A DNA stretch of 64,000 nucleotides from Neobacillus thermocopriae (GTDB lineage Bacteria > Bacillota > Bacilli > Bacillales > Cytobacillaceae): assembly GCF_010975035.1 (NCBI RefSeq), contig NZ_JAAIUV010000012.1, forward strand, positions 33,002-97,001, read 5' to 3'. Under the pieces are notes generated by a model, which saw only the letters and a list, made by a program, of their open reading frames with translations, ran no database searches and was not told the DNA's origin. Both the position numbers and the translations under genes were made by a program. Positions 18,800 through 29,091 of the stretch are shown here, in pieces; position 1 is the first letter of the stretch, and the number at the start of each line of letters is the position of its first letter.

Positions 18800-20212
18800 A
18801 TGGAAGCTACAATGGATCATCAATCCAAAAAACACCCACCTGGTTTATATCTGTTATTTTTGACAGAAATGTGGGAGCGTTTTAGTTATTACGGTATGAG
18901 AGCCATTCTTATCCTATATCTAACGAAGTCTTTAGTTAGTGGCGGATTAGGAATGAAAGAAAGTACGGCTCTTATGCTTTACGGATTTTTCACTGGAGCC
19001 GTTTATTTTACACCTTTAATTGGTGGTTATTTATCAGACCGATTTTTAGGACAAAGACTTGCCGTTACTATTGGTGGTATTACCATGGCACTCGGAAACC
19101 TCGTCCTGTTTGCCCACCAAAGTTTTACCGCCGTTTATATTGGATTAGGTTTGTTAATTATCGGTAATGGATTCTTCAAACCAAATATTTCCACCATTGT
19201 TGGTGAACTATATGGTCCAAAAGACAAACGACGAGATGCAGCATTCACAATTTTCTACATGGGTATTAATACGGGCGCATTCTTCGCACCATTAGTCATT
19301 GGAGCCATTACAGATAAATGGTTTGCCGTTCAAGCAAACGGAGTTATTGAATATGGTTATAAGTATGGTTTCCTAGCTTCAGCAATTGGTATGGTAATTG
19401 GTCAAATATTATTTAATGCATTAGGAAATCGCTTCTTAGGTGATATTGGTAAAAAACCTGTTGGTAAGCCGAATGTTTCCAATACAGGAGCAGTTGAAAA
19501 ACAAAAAATGACGAAAGTCGAAAAGAACAGAACAACGGTCATTTTCATATTAGCGGCATTCGTTGTGTTCTTCTGGGCTGGATTTGAACAAGCTGGGGGA
19601 GCACTAAGCATTTATACGGATAAATTTATTGACCGTACAGTTTTTGGATGGGAAGTTCCAACTTCTTGGTTCCAATCCATTAATCCATTATTTATCGTAA
19701 TCTTTGCACCAATTGTTTCTATGTTATGGGTTAAATTATCTAATTCGAAACGTGGAGACTTGGCCGTTCCAACAAAAATGGGATTGGGTATGATTATGCT
19801 TGGTCTTGGTTTTATCGTATTACTATTTGCGATCATGCAAACAGGTAGCGACGAAACCAATATTACTGTAAAAGCAAATATCCTTTTTATCGTTCTCACT
19901 TATTTCTTCCATACTATTGGTGAGTTATTCTTAAATCCAGTTGGTCTGTCCTTTGTAAGTAAATATGCACCAGTTAAATTTTCATCTTTATTAATGGCTG
20001 TTTGGATGGCAAGCTCCTTTGTCGCCAATATTATTGCCGGACAATTAGGTGCTCTTACTGAAAGTATGGGATACTTTGAAGTATTCTCAGTAATTGGTGC
20101 TTCTGTCATTGTTCTTGGACTTATTCTCCTATCCATTTCTAAGAAGCTTGTGAAAATGTTAGGAGACGATGATAACGAAAATATGGAAGAGCAAGTTGCT
20201 AAAGCAAACTAA
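18800..20212 (+). CDS. dtpT: POT family di-/tripeptide:proton symporter
   Basis: Imports di- and tripeptides with protons. The 470-residue protein has the POT signature ERFSYYGMRA at residues 26-35, the GGYLSDRFLGQR motif, and FYMGINTGAFFAPL in the PTR2 region. Twelve to fourteen membrane helices are predicted by eye, and a charged linker (residues 205-245) sits between the two halves. The ATG follows CAGGGGGA. It stands alone and is followed by a clear terminator. Together with app, it gives two peptide uptake routes next to each other. Confidence 0.9.
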   Translation: MEATMDHQSKKHPPGLYLLFLTEMWERFSYYGMRAILILYLTKSLVSGGLGMKESTALMLYGFFTGAVYFTPLIGGYLSDRFLGQRLAVTIGGITMALGNLVLFAHQSFTAVYIGLGLLIIGNGFFKPNISTIVGELYGPKDKRRDAAFTIFYMGINTGAFFAPLVIGAITDKWFAVQANGVIEYGYKYGFLASAIGMVIGQILFNALGNRFLGDIGKKPVGKPNVSNTGAVEKQKMTKVEKNRTTVIFILAAFVVFFWAGFEQAGGALSIYTDKFIDRTVFGWEVPTSWFQSINPLFIVIFAPIVSMLWVKLSNSKRGDLAVPTKMGLGMIMLGLGFIVLLFAIMQTGSDETNITVKANILFIVLTYFFHTIGELFLNPVGLSFVSKYAPVKFSSLLMAVWMASSFVANIIAGQLGALTESMGYFEVFSVIGASVIVLGLILLSISKKLVKMLGDDDNENMEEQVAKAN

Positions 20213-20223
20213 TTTATATTAAA

Positions 20224-20258
20224 AACGAAGTCAACCTCTTTGGTGACTTCGTTTTTTA
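20224..20258 (+). terminator. terminator after dtpT
   Basis: AACGAAGTCA and TGACTTCGTT form a perfect 10-bp stem with a 10-nt loop followed by TTTT, directly after the transporter stop codon. The stem is preceded by A-residues, so it may also act for the converging glutaminase gene. Confidence 0.8.
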
Positions 20259-20323
20259 TTTCCGATTTTTTTTACAATGATAAAAAAATAAGGCTCTTAA
20301 ATTTCAATTACTTTCCACTGATA

Positions 20324-21253
20324 TTAAAACATACTTAAGCTATAAGTCTTCGATAACAGTTCCAACAATTTAATTCCGGCGATACTATTACCTTTCTCAT
20401 CTAAGGCTGGACCAAAAATCCCGATGCCAAACCGACCAGGTACAGCTCCCATAATTCCTCCTGAAACTCCACTTTTTGCTGGTATCCCGATTTTAATCGC
20501 AAACTCCCCGGAAGCATTATACATACCACAAGTAACCATAAAAGTTTTACAAATACGAGCAACATCTAATGGCATGATTTGTCTGCCACTTTCCGGATCT
20601 ACTCCGTCCATTGCAAATACCAAGCCGATTCTTGATAAATCTAAACAGGTCATTTCAATAGCACACTGCTTCGTATATAAATCCATGAGCTCTTCAATAT
20701 CCTCATCGATTATATGATGTTGTTTTAAAAAATAACATAAAGCTCGATTTAAATGTGCCGTTTCAAACTCGGAACGGGCGACCTCAGCACAATAATCAAT
20801 CGATTGATTCCCAGCAAGATCTTGAATAAAGTTAAGAAGTCGTTGAAACCTTTCCTCCACACTGTTTCCTTTAAGCATATGGGTTACGACGAGTGCCCCT
20901 GCGTTAATCATTGGATTTAAAGGTTTGGCAGGGACGGTCGTTTCCAACTTAGCAATCGAATTAAAAGGATCACCAGTAGGTTCCATTCCTACTTTCTCGA
21001 ATACATAATTTGGACCTCGATCCATTAATACAAGTGCTAAGCTGATTACCTTTGATATACTTTGTAAAGTGATTTTTCTATCAATATCCCCTGCTGAAAT
21101 ACAGTTCCCATCCGGATAGTAAATGGCAATCGACAAATCATTCGGATTCGCTTTTCCGAGTGCTGGGATATAATCAGCAACCTTTCCCTCTTTTGCTATC
21201 GGCCTTGCCTTTTCTACTAATGCCCTTAAATCATCATTTGATTGACATGCCAT
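20324..21253 (-). CDS. glsA: glutaminase
   Basis: Serine-dependent beta-lactamase-fold glutaminase that releases ammonia from glutamine. The catalytic Ser65-x-x-Lys68 is in LQSISK, and the later [18 protein letters not shown] is the family's conserved C-terminal segment. From ATG 21253 (ribosome site AAGGGTG) it is 309 residues, the length of the B. subtilis YlaM-type enzyme. In B. subtilis the other glutaminase gene is controlled by GlnK-GlnL, which is present in this window at 39523-41761, but the two are not adjacent here. Confidence 0.92.
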   Translation of the reverse strand: MACQSNDDLRALVEKARPIAKEGKVADYIPALGKANPNDLSIAIYYPDGNCISAGDIDRKITLQSISKVISLALVLMDRGPNYVFEKVGMEPTGDPFNSIAKLETTVPAKPLNPMINAGALVVTHMLKGNSVEERFQRLLNFIQDLAGNQSIDYCAEVARSEFETAHLNRALCYFLKQHHIIDEDIEELMDLYTKQCAIEMTCLDLSRIGLVFAMDGVDPESGRQIMPLDVARICKTFMVTCGMYNASGEFAIKIGIPAKSGVSGGIMGAVPGRFGIGIFGPALDEKGNSIAGIKLLELLSKTYSLSMF

Positions 21254-21438
21254 ACGCATCACCCTTAGTAGTATGGGCAAATGAGTCTAAAGTTAACAAA
21301 AAGATTCGGAAATATTAACTAATCTCCAAAATCTACTTTCGTATTGTCATTTATAATAAAGCAATTCCGTTTACGTTTAATCGATGGAATTGATGAATAT
21401 ACTGGTGGATAGTAAATGAAAAAAGGAGACTGATCATA

Positions 21439-21870
21439 ATGTCAGGACCTTCATTATATAAATTGGATGCACATCGTTCCATCCATGAAGGAGTATTTAC
21501 TGAAGGAAGGGATTTACTAGAGCTTTTACTAAAAGTCTTGCAGGAAAAAGCGGATAACTATGAAAAACATGCGTTAATGGCCGCAGAAGCGTTGGTTGAA
21601 CATTGGGAAACCCGATTGATAGCACACGCTGATTCAGAAGAAGAGGGATTTTACTTAGAGAAAGTAAAGCAACATCCAGATTTGCTTGAGAAAGTGACAT
21701 GGTTAAAGCGTGATCATGAGCTTTTTCGGATTATTGTAAAAGAGATTAGAGAGTTACTGCGTGATGGCAAAATAACTGATGAAATCATCGATCGTTTTAA
21801 AGCAATTAGTGTAATAGGAAAGATACATAATGAAGACGAAGAAAAGTATTTGTTTGAAGACCATTCATAA
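21439..21870 (+). CDS. hemerythrin-like four-helix protein
   Basis: A 143-residue all-helical protein of the hemerythrin HHE family. Candidate iron ligands are spaced as expected: His16 (SIHEG), His55, His63 with Glu67-69, His93 (RDHELF) and His130 with Glu134. Such proteins bind a di-iron centre and often deal with oxygen or nitric oxide. It converges with the nitrate reductase operon and shares a terminator with it, which fits a role in nitrosative stress or repair, but this is inference. Confidence 0.75.
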   Translation: MSGPSLYKLDAHRSIHEGVFTEGRDLLELLLKVLQEKADNYEKHALMAAEALVEHWETRLIAHADSEEEGFYLEKVKQHPDLLEKVTWLKRDHELFRIIVKEIRELLRDGKITDEIIDRFKAISVIGKIHNEDEEKYLFEDHS

Positions 21871-21906
21871 ACAAATAGAATCGAATTATGACAACTGTTT
21901 CACCAT

Positions 21907-21949
21907 AAACAAAATGTCCTCATGAGCTTGTCATGAGGACATTTTGTTT
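21907..21949. terminator. bidirectional terminator between the hemerythrin gene and narI
   Basis: AAACAAAATGTCCTCATGA and its exact complement form a 19-bp stem around a 5-nt loop, with A-rich and T-rich shoulders on both sides. It ends both converging transcripts. Confidence 0.9.
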
Positions 21950-21975
21950 TGCTTTAAAAACATTTTTTAAATCCT

Positions 21976-22698
21976 TTAATTTCTCCTATTTACCTCACGG
22001 ATCGTTCTCCGAGGTGTTATTTTTCGATACAATACATATTTTCGTGTCAAGTATTCCAGCGGTAAACTCCAAACGTGAACAAGACGGGTAAATGGCCATA
22101 GCGCAAATAAAATAAACGCTGCAAATACATGAAGCTGAAACCCAATTGGAGCATAAGCTATTAAATCTGGATAAGGCCTAAATGTCAAAATTCCTCTAAA
22201 CCACGGACCAATGGTTGTCCGATAGTCAAATTCTCCGCCAGAAGCAGTATAACCGACCGTATTGGTAAATCCAATCACCACTACTACTCCAATCCAGAGT
22301 AGAGTGAGCAAATCCATTTTGGCACTATTTCTTGCCACTCTCTTATTCGTCATTCGGCGAACAGTTAGTAAAAAGCCACCTATTACTGTGGCCACTCCCG
22401 CCAAGCCACCAAACCAGACTGCTCCGAAATGATACATTTCCTCCGATATCCCAATTGCATCATAAAATCCTTTTGGGATGAGCACTCCTGCTACATGGCC
22501 AAAAAAAACAAAGACAATCCCATAGTGAAAGAGTATACTACCCCATTTTAGTAAAGCGTCTTTATGCAGAAACTCACTTGACTTTGCCGACCAGCCAAAC
22601 TGATCGGTATTATATCGGTAAATATGCCCTAATACAAAGATAGTCAAAGAGATATAAGGAACAACCACCCAAAGAAATATATCAAAATATGTGATCAT
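21976..22698 (-). CDS. narI: respiratory nitrate reductase gamma subunit (cytochrome b)
   Basis: Membrane diheme cytochrome b that oxidises menaquinol and passes electrons to NarH. The 240-residue protein has five hydrophobic helices; histidines at HIYRY, FHYGIVFVFFGHVAG and HVFAAF...RLVHVW are positioned as heme ligands. It is the last gene of narGHJI, 24 bp after narJ. Confidence 0.93.
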   Translation of the reverse strand: MITYFDIFLWVVVPYISLTIFVLGHIYRYNTDQFGWSAKSSEFLHKDALLKWGSILFHYGIVFVFFGHVAGVLIPKGFYDAIGISEEMYHFGAVWFGGLAGVATVIGGFLLTVRRMTNKRVARNSAKMDLLTLLWIGVVVVIGFTNTVGYTASGGEFDYRTTIGPWFRGILTFRPYPDLIAYAPIGFQLHVFAAFILFALWPFTRLVHVWSLPLEYLTRKYVLYRKITPRRTIREVNRRN

Positions 22699-22722
22699 AT
22701 CCTACCATCCTCCTTTCACCAA

Positions 22723-23286
22723 TTAACTGGCATGATGATTCATTTTTTGCACTGTCTTCGGAAGTACACTTTCCATTGTCATGACACATATATGAACTAA
22801 ATTCATGTATGGATTCTGTTCCTTCTTCAATGCTTCTAGCAAGTTAGTGATTGCTTTCCAATGAATGGCAAATACCTTTTGCGCATACTTAGGCTCTGCG
22901 ACCGAAGCAAACTCTAAAATGAGTGGCAAATAATCAGGTAGCTCATTTTCTTTCAAATAAAACCCTGCCTTGGCAAATTCCAATTTTAATCGAACAAAAG
23001 CAGGACCTCGCTCACGGTTATCACCGAAAATTCCATATGTCAAATACAAAGTAGTCGACTCACTTAAATCAAACCATCTTACATAGTTTTCGGTTAACTC
23101 TTCCCAGCTTGTTTTTGATATGTAATCCCAAAAGGCAAGAAACGCCTTTTTTACTTTTTGATCCTCAAGCGAGGAAATCATATCTAACATTTCCTCGCTT
23201 TTAACCCATGCTTGATCAGGATACCTGAGCATGATAGAACATAGTTTAAAAATCAACTGTTTTTCTTCCGTCCATGGCACCACCAA
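22723..23286 (-). CDS. narJ: nitrate reductase molybdenum cofactor assembly chaperone
   Basis: NarJ binds apo-NarGH and oversees molybdenum cofactor insertion; it is not part of the final enzyme. The protein is helical, with the family features FKLCSIMLRYPDQ and the WFDLSESTTLYLTYGIFGDNRERG segment. No ATG is suitable: GGAGGG lies 9 bases before TTG 23286 and 12 before GTG 23283, so a non-ATG start near here gives 187 residues, the normal length. A farther upstream ATG would overlap narH by over 100 bp. Confidence 0.88.
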   Translation of the reverse strand: MVVPWTEEKQLIFKLCSIMLRYPDQAWVKSEEMLDMISSLEDQKVKKAFLAFWDYISKTSWEELTENYVRWFDLSESTTLYLTYGIFGDNRERGPAFVRLKLEFAKAGFYLKENELPDYLPLILEFASVAEPKYAQKVFAIHWKAITNLLEALKKEQNPYMNLVHICVMTMESVLPKTVQKMNHHAS

Positions 23287-24817
23287 TTTCAAAATCCCTC
23301 CAATATTGTTCACTGAATGCATATAGCTCTTTGGCATCAAAGCTATCCTCACTTACTCTGCAACCATTACAAACTTCCATAAAGTCATATCCTGTAGAGC
23401 CTTGGGCTTCATACATATCACCTGCACGTTCCCGGTGAGATTTCGGAATCACGAAACGGTCATTGTATTTCGCAATGGCTGACAACTCGTATAAATCAAT
23501 AGCACTTTCTTTGGTAAGCCCCGCTGATTCAAGTACTTGTTCATCATATGGTTTATTTAAATGGTAACTTCTCATAAAAGTTCTCATGGCCACCATTTTT
23601 CGTAATACACGTCTTATCACTTCTGTATCACCAGCTGACATAAGATTCGCTAAATACTGAATGGGGATTCGAAATTGGTCAATTGTTGGAAATATCACTT
23701 TTGGATCAAGATTGTCAATGAGACCGCCAAATTGATTAATTATCGGTGAAAGCGGAGGTATGTACCATACCATTGGCAATGTCCGATACTCTGGATGAAG
23801 CGGCAAAGCCACTTTGTGCAAGACAGCAAGTTTATAAACGGGAGATGCTTGAGCTGCTTCAATCCAATCCTCCGGAATTCCTTGAGCTTTGGCCTCTTTG
23901 ATAATTTCTGGGTCAAACGGATCCAAGAAAATATTCAGTTGTGCTTCATATAAATCTTTTTCATTTTGGACAGAGGCAGCCGCTGTCACCCGGTCGGCAT
24001 CATACAGCACAACACCAATATAACGAAGGCGGCCGACACAAGTTTCCGAGCAAACGGTCGGTTGACCATTTTCAATCCGCGGAAAGCAGAACGTACATTT
24101 CTCCGCTTTATTTGTTTTCCAGTTATAATAAGTTTTCTTATAAGGACACCCGGTCGTACAAAAACGCCAGCTCCGGCAAGCGTCCTGATCAATGAGGACA
24201 ATTCCATCCTCATCTCTCTTATAAATGGCACCAGAAGGACAAGAGGAAACACATGGCGGATTGATACAGTGCTCACAAATCCGCGGAAGATACATCATAA
24301 ATGCCTGGTCAAATTCTTGAATGACTTTGGCATCGACCCCATTCATATTCGGATCTTTCTTTCCCGTCTCATACACACCTGCTAAGTCATCTTCCCAGTT
24401 TGGTCCCCATTGAATGTCCATGTACTCACCAGTTAAAAGTGACTTCGGCCGGGCGACAGGTTGATGTTCCTTGCTTGGACTTTTAATCAAATGATCATAA
24501 GTATATGTCCAAGGCTCATAATAATCATCAATTTTGGTCATGTTTGGATTGTAAAAAATGTTTAAAAGCTTCTGGAGTCGACCACCTGCTTTGAGTTCAA
24601 TTTTTCCATTTCGCAGTTCCCAGCCGCCTTTATGGGTATCTTGATTTTCCCACTCTTTCGGATAGCCGACCCCCGGTTTCGTTTCTACATTGTTCCACCA
24701 CATGTACTCGGCTCCGGGACGGTTCGTCCAAGTATTGTTACAAGTAACACTACATGTATGACAGCCAATACACTTGTCCAAATTCATAACCATCCCGAAT
24801 TGAGCTTTAATTTTCAA
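23246..24817 (-). CDS. narH: respiratory nitrate reductase beta subunit (iron-sulfur)
   Basis: Electron-transfer subunit between NarI and NarG, 523 residues. Four cysteine clusters are visible: CIGCHTCSVTC (16-26), CEHCINPPCVSSC, CRSWRFCTTGC (Trp replaces one Cys, the mark of the 3Fe-4S centre) and CTFC...CSETC. I set the start at TTG 24817, which gives the standard MKIKAQFGMVMNLDKC; the ATG at 24832 lies within the GAGGTGG ribosome site. It overlaps narG by 11 bp and continues into narJ. Confidence 0.95.
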   Translation of the reverse strand: MKIKAQFGMVMNLDKCIGCHTCSVTCNNTWTNRPGAEYMWWNNVETKPGVGYPKEWENQDTHKGGWELRNGKIELKAGGRLQKLLNIFYNPNMTKIDDYYEPWTYTYDHLIKSPSKEHQPVARPKSLLTGEYMDIQWGPNWEDDLAGVYETGKKDPNMNGVDAKVIQEFDQAFMMYLPRICEHCINPPCVSSCPSGAIYKRDEDGIVLIDQDACRSWRFCTTGCPYKKTYYNWKTNKAEKCTFCFPRIENGQPTVCSETCVGRLRYIGVVLYDADRVTAAASVQNEKDLYEAQLNIFLDPFDPEIIKEAKAQGIPEDWIEAAQASPVYKLAVLHKVALPLHPEYRTLPMVWYIPPLSPIINQFGGLIDNLDPKVIFPTIDQFRIPIQYLANLMSAGDTEVIRRVLRKMVAMRTFMRSYHLNKPYDEQVLESAGLTKESAIDLYELSAIAKYNDRFVIPKSHRERAGDMYEAQGSTGYDFMEVCNGCRVSEDSFDAKELYAFSEQYWRDFEIGGAMDGRKTVDF

Positions 24818-27800
24818 GCCAATCCACCTCATTTCGATCCAATCTGCGAACCATTACCTGTTCATCACGCTGATTTCCTGTCGGGCCGTAATAATTAAAT
24901 CCATAACTCAACTGTGCATAGCCACCAATCAAATGAGTCGGCTTCATAGTCAAACAAGTTGGACTATTAAAAGTTCCGCCTCGTTGCTTCGTTATCGTTG
25001 AACCAGGAACATTAATAATACGTTCTTGAACATGGTACATATACGTAACTCCTCTTGGAATCCGATGACTTACAACCGCTCTTGCCACCACAACCCCATT
25101 CCGGTTATAAATTTCTAGCCAATCATTATCATTAATTCCGACAGATTTGGCGTCCTCTAGGTTCAGCCAAATATGAGGTCCTCCACGGAACAATGTCAGC
25201 ATAGGCAATGTATCAAAATACGTACTATGATACGACCATTTAAAATGAGGAGTTAAATATCGCAAGCGAATTTCCTGTTTGGTCGACTCTGGTTTCCAAT
25301 CTTTATCGTAAAAAGCCAGCCGCTTGATCGGTCCTTTAAATACAGGCAATGCTTCACCATATTCAAACATCATTTCATGATCAAGATAAAAATGCTGCCT
25401 GCCGGTCAATGTTCTAAATGGTACTAAGTACTCGCGGTTGATGACAAAAGGTGCATATCTTCTATTGCCTGTTTCAATACCGCTGAATACAGGAGAAGTA
25501 ATTACTTTTCTTGGCTGAGCTGAAATTTCATCGAAGGAAATATGCTCCTCTGCACGCTCTTCAGATAAATGTTTAAGCTTTTGACTTGTTTTCTTTTCCA
25601 AATCTACCCATGCTTTTTGATTGACTGAACCATTTGTCGTACTGGATAACGTTAAGATAGCTTCAGCCACATTTTTGTCGTGAGAAAGGTCCGGGCAGTC
25701 TCTGTATTTAAGAGATTCTGTAGATGTTCCAAGGATGTCTTTTAGTTCGGTATATTCATCCTTGACATCCCATCCCAATCCTTTGGCACCAATTTTCGTA
25801 TTAGATCCAAGTGCCACATACTTATCAAATATTTGAGTGTAGTCCCGCTCCACTACATGCACTCTTGGAAAATTTTGTCCCGGTATAGGGTCCGAACCGT
25901 CCTGTTTCCAATCAGGAACAAGCCCAAACTTTTGTGAAATTTCATCAACGGTATCATGTAAAAGTGGTGTAGTAACGACATCTTTCACAGGATTTGGAAA
26001 GTATTTTTTCGCCATTTCTGTAAAGGTTTTTGCCAGCTTTTTAAAGTTATCCCAATCAGTCCTTGCTTCCCATGGAGGGGTAATAGCCGGGTTAAATGGA
26101 TGAATATATGGATGAGTGTCCGTGCTGCTTATATCATATTTTTCATACCAGGTAGCAGCCGGCAGAATAATATCAGAATATAAACCCGTGCTTGTCATTC
26201 GGAAATCAATATCAATCATTAAATCAAGTTTTCCCTCTTCCGGTGGATCCATTTTTTCATCTACTTCAGTGGTACCTAATTCTTTGTAAGGTTCAGCCAG
26301 TACAGCTGAATGGGTTCCAAGCATATATTTCAAGAAATATTCGTGCCCCTTGGATGAACTACCAATGAGGTTGGCACGCCAAACAAACATTGTTCTAGGA
26401 AAATTGATTGGATTACTTGGTTCTTCTATCGAGAATTTGAGTTTTCCCTGTTTAACCTGATCGGCTACATATTTAGCTACCTCTTCAGGATTAGAAGCAT
26501 TTGCTTGTTCATAAATCTTTAGTGAATTTGTGTTAAATTGTGGATAGGATGCTACCCAGCCAAGTCTTACCGCTAATGCGTTATAATCCGCCATCGTTTT
26601 GTAGCGCGGCTTTTCATATAGTGGTGACATATGTCCTTCCGGCCGCTGATCATCATATCGCCATTGCTCTGTCACAAAATAGAAAAACGATGTTCCATTT
26701 TGCAGGCGTGGCGGTCCACCCCAATCCCGAGCCATTGCAATAGTTTGCCATCCTTCCAATGGTCTTACTTTTTCCTGGCCAACATAATGAGCCCATCCAC
26801 CACCATTAACTCCTTCACAGCCACAAAGCATAACTAAATTGAGAATGGCCCGATAGATTGTATCGGAATTGTACCAATGATTTATGCCGGCACCCATGAT
26901 GATCATTGACCTTCCGCCGGAATCTACCGCATTCTGTGCAAACTCTCTCGCTATTTGAGCGCAAAGCTTCCGGTCAATGCCACTGATTTTCTCCTGCCAA
27001 GCTGGGGTATGTGGTTTTGGATCATCGTAGTTTTCAGGATAATCACCAGGAAGATTTCCCCTTTTCACACCAGCCTGGGCCATCAATATATCAAACACGG
27101 TTGTCACATAAATGGTTTGGCCGTTTTGCTCTATTTTTTTAATCGGAATGCCCCGTTTTAATACTTCTTTTTGTTCCAATCCATAGAATGGCAAATGAAG
27201 AATACCGGTTTCATCTTCATTACCTAATAATGTTAGCATTGGGTCCAAATCGTCCACTTGATTTTCGGAATCTCTCATTTCCAGATTCCAATTTCCTTTT
27301 CCTTCCCAACGGTGTCCCATGCTTCCATTTGGAATCGCCAATTTTCCGGATTTTTGATCCCATACAATGGTCTTCCAATCCCCATACTCTGCCTGCATGC
27401 CAATATCACTGGCACGTAAAAACCTTCCCGCAATATAATGATCGCCTTCTTTTGTCAAAGTAATCAGATACGGCAAATCTGTAAATTGTTTAACATAGTC
27501 CTCAAAAAACTTAGTTTGGTTATCGACATAAAACTCTTTTAATATGACATGGGTCATCCCCATAGCGAGTGCCCCGTCCATCCCAGCTTGGACTGGTAAC
27601 CAATTATCGGCAAACTTGACAAATTCGGCATAGTCTGGGCTGATACACACTACCTTTGTTCCTTTATAACGGGATTCAACCATGAAATGAGCATCAGGTG
27701 TCCGTGTTTGCGGGACATTTGATCCCCAAATCAGAAGATACGTTGAGTTGAACCAATCCGATGTTTCTGGCACATCCGTCTGTTCTCCCCAAACCTGAGG

Positions 27801-28490
27801 TGAGGATGGTGGTAAATCGGCATACCAATCATAAAAACTTAGCAAGTTACCACCGATCAAATTAATAAATCTTGCTCCGCTTGCATAGCTGACCATTGAC
27901 ATCGCTGGGATCGGTGAAAAACCAACAATCCGGTCTGGTCCATATTCTTGAATCGTATGAATCATTTGGGCACTAATCAGTTCATAGATTTCATCCCAGG
28001 TGGCACGTACATACCCACCTTTTCCACGGGCAGTTTTATATGATTTCCTTTTTTCCGGATCGTCAGCAATGGACTTCCACGCCTGAACCGGATCACTATG
28101 TTTTTCACGGGCCTCTTGCCATAACCGCAGAAGTTCACCTCTTATATAGGGATACTTCACTCGGATTGGACTATAAATATACCAAGAAAACGTAGCTCCC
28201 CGCTGGCAGCCTCTTGGTTCATATTCAGGCATGTCAGGGCCGGTGGTAGGATAGTCGGTTTGCTGGGTTTCCCACGTAATAATTCCGTCTTTTACATGAA
28301 CCTTCCAGCTACAGGAACCGGTACAATTGACACCATGTGTGGTACGGATGACCTTGTCATGCTGCCATCGTTCCCGGTAATACCCCTCTGCCTCCCGATC
28401 TGCTTCTTGCAGCGCACTATTTTCCGCTATATCGTGTGTTCTACCAAAGTAGGTCAACTTTTTAATAAGCGGGGATATTTTTTTGCGCAT
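24807..28490 (-). CDS. narG: respiratory nitrate reductase alpha subunit (molybdenum)
   Basis: Catalytic subunit that reduces nitrate to nitrite at the cytoplasmic face, 1227 residues. The N-terminal FS0 4Fe-4S site uses His52 with Cys56, Cys60 and Cys95. The Mo-ligand aspartate lies in the NLLSFYDWYADLPPSSPQ motif. Bis-MGD contacts and the C-terminal molydopterin-binding domain are present. No twin-arginine signal is apparent, as in other membrane-bound NarG. Start ATG 28490 follows AAAGGAG. It heads narGHJI; a narK transporter is not in the window. Confidence 0.97.
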   Translation of the reverse strand: MRKKISPLIKKLTYFGRTHDIAENSALQEADREAEGYYRERWQHDKVIRTTHGVNCTGSCSWKVHVKDGIITWETQQTDYPTTGPDMPEYEPRGCQRGATFSWYIYSPIRVKYPYIRGELLRLWQEAREKHSDPVQAWKSIADDPEKRKSYKTARGKGGYVRATWDEIYELISAQMIHTIQEYGPDRIVGFSPIPAMSMVSYASGARFINLIGGNLLSFYDWYADLPPSSPQVWGEQTDVPETSDWFNSTYLLIWGSNVPQTRTPDAHFMVESRYKGTKVVCISPDYAEFVKFADNWLPVQAGMDGALAMGMTHVILKEFYVDNQTKFFEDYVKQFTDLPYLITLTKEGDHYIAGRFLRASDIGMQAEYGDWKTIVWDQKSGKLAIPNGSMGHRWEGKGNWNLEMRDSENQVDDLDPMLTLLGNEDETGILHLPFYGLEQKEVLKRGIPIKKIEQNGQTIYVTTVFDILMAQAGVKRGNLPGDYPENYDDPKPHTPAWQEKISGIDRKLCAQIAREFAQNAVDSGGRSMIIMGAGINHWYNSDTIYRAILNLVMLCGCEGVNGGGWAHYVGQEKVRPLEGWQTIAMARDWGGPPRLQNGTSFFYFVTEQWRYDDQRPEGHMSPLYEKPRYKTMADYNALAVRLGWVASYPQFNTNSLKIYEQANASNPEEVAKYVADQVKQGKLKFSIEEPSNPINFPRTMFVWRANLIGSSSKGHEYFLKYMLGTHSAVLAEPYKELGTTEVDEKMDPPEEGKLDLMIDIDFRMTSTGLYSDIILPAATWYEKYDISSTDTHPYIHPFNPAITPPWEARTDWDNFKKLAKTFTEMAKKYFPNPVKDVVTTPLLHDTVDEISQKFGLVPDWKQDGSDPIPGQNFPRVHVVERDYTQIFDKYVALGSNTKIGAKGLGWDVKDEYTELKDILGTSTESLKYRDCPDLSHDKNVAEAILTLSSTTNGSVNQKAWVDLEKKTSQKLKHLSEERAEEHISFDEISAQPRKVITSPVFSGIETGNRRYAPFVINREYLVPFRTLTGRQHFYLDHEMMFEYGEALPVFKGPIKRLAFYDKDWKPESTKQEIRLRYLTPHFKWSYHSTYFDTLPMLTLFRGGPHIWLNLEDAKSVGINDNDWLEIYNRNGVVVARAVVSHRIPRGVTYMYHVQERIINVPGSTITKQRGGTFNSPTCLTMKPTHLIGGYAQLSYGFNYYGPTGNQRDEQVMVRRLDRNEVDWLEN

Positions 28491-28804
28491 GTTTTTACTC
28501 CTTTCTTGTTGGCATATATTCCCTATGTTTACTTATCCCCTCTAAGCTTTCGAATATACAATAAATTTGGGTGATATTACTTTTCCGATGTAAATAAACA
28601 CTCAAAGCAGCAGTTTGGATGATTTTGATTGATTGAGATACTTAGGTTGTGGAAATCTCTCTTGTGGTGCGCTCCAACATGAAGAAACGAATGGATTGTA
28701 GAGAGAATTACAAAAGACAATAGCCGCTTTCGCTCATTCATTCTCGAAATGTTATAAAAAAAATGAGCCCTTGTTAAGGACTCAATCTTGTAATAATACG
28801 GGTA
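28491..28804. other. upstream region of narG and tail of the small gene
   Basis: About 310 bp separate narG from the small helical-protein gene. I looked for an FNR-type TGTGA-N6-TCACA site and found none that is clean. The only firm element is the hairpin at 28757-28783. Confidence 0.4.
28757..28783 (-). terminator. terminator after the small helical-protein gene
   Basis: GAGTCCTT and AAGGGCTC (minus strand) form a short stem with one mismatch and a 3-nt loop, followed by a run of seven or more T. Confidence 0.65.
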
Positions 28805-29020
28805 TTATTTATCTGTCATTTCTTCTAATTCGTCAAGTAGCTGCTTCGTTCTTTTCGCATTTCCTTCAGCAAAATTTACCAGTCTCTCTTTTAATTCGCC
28901 ATCATCATGGACTCGTTCCGCAGTAATTAGGTATGTTCGCATTAAATCTTCTTCTATTTCTATAGAGTTTTCTAGTATTTCTTTTATATGGTCGTTATCT
29001 TTATTTTTTCTGTTACCCAT
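28805..29020 (-). CDS. small helical protein of unknown function
   Basis: A 71-residue, strongly charged protein, likely two long helices (LENSIEIEEDLMRTYLI and ELKERLVNFAEGNAKRTKQL). The pattern of Glu residues faintly recalls half of a ferritin-like bundle, but no ligand set is complete. The ATG follows GGGGGGATC. It is followed by a terminator and stands upstream of narG, without an obvious link. Confidence 0.6.
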   Translation of the reverse strand: MGNRKNKDNDHIKEILENSIEIEEDLMRTYLITAERVHDDGELKERLVNFAEGNAKRTKQLLDELEEMTDK

Positions 29021-29091
29021 AATTACGTTGGATCCCCCCTTTATGTTTTATTTTTCTCTATATTCGTCACACTTATCCGTTTCGTATGATT

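Noticed and set aside
28491..28700. FNR site upstream of narG
   Set aside because: No clean TGTGA-N6-TCACA could be found; only partial half-sites.
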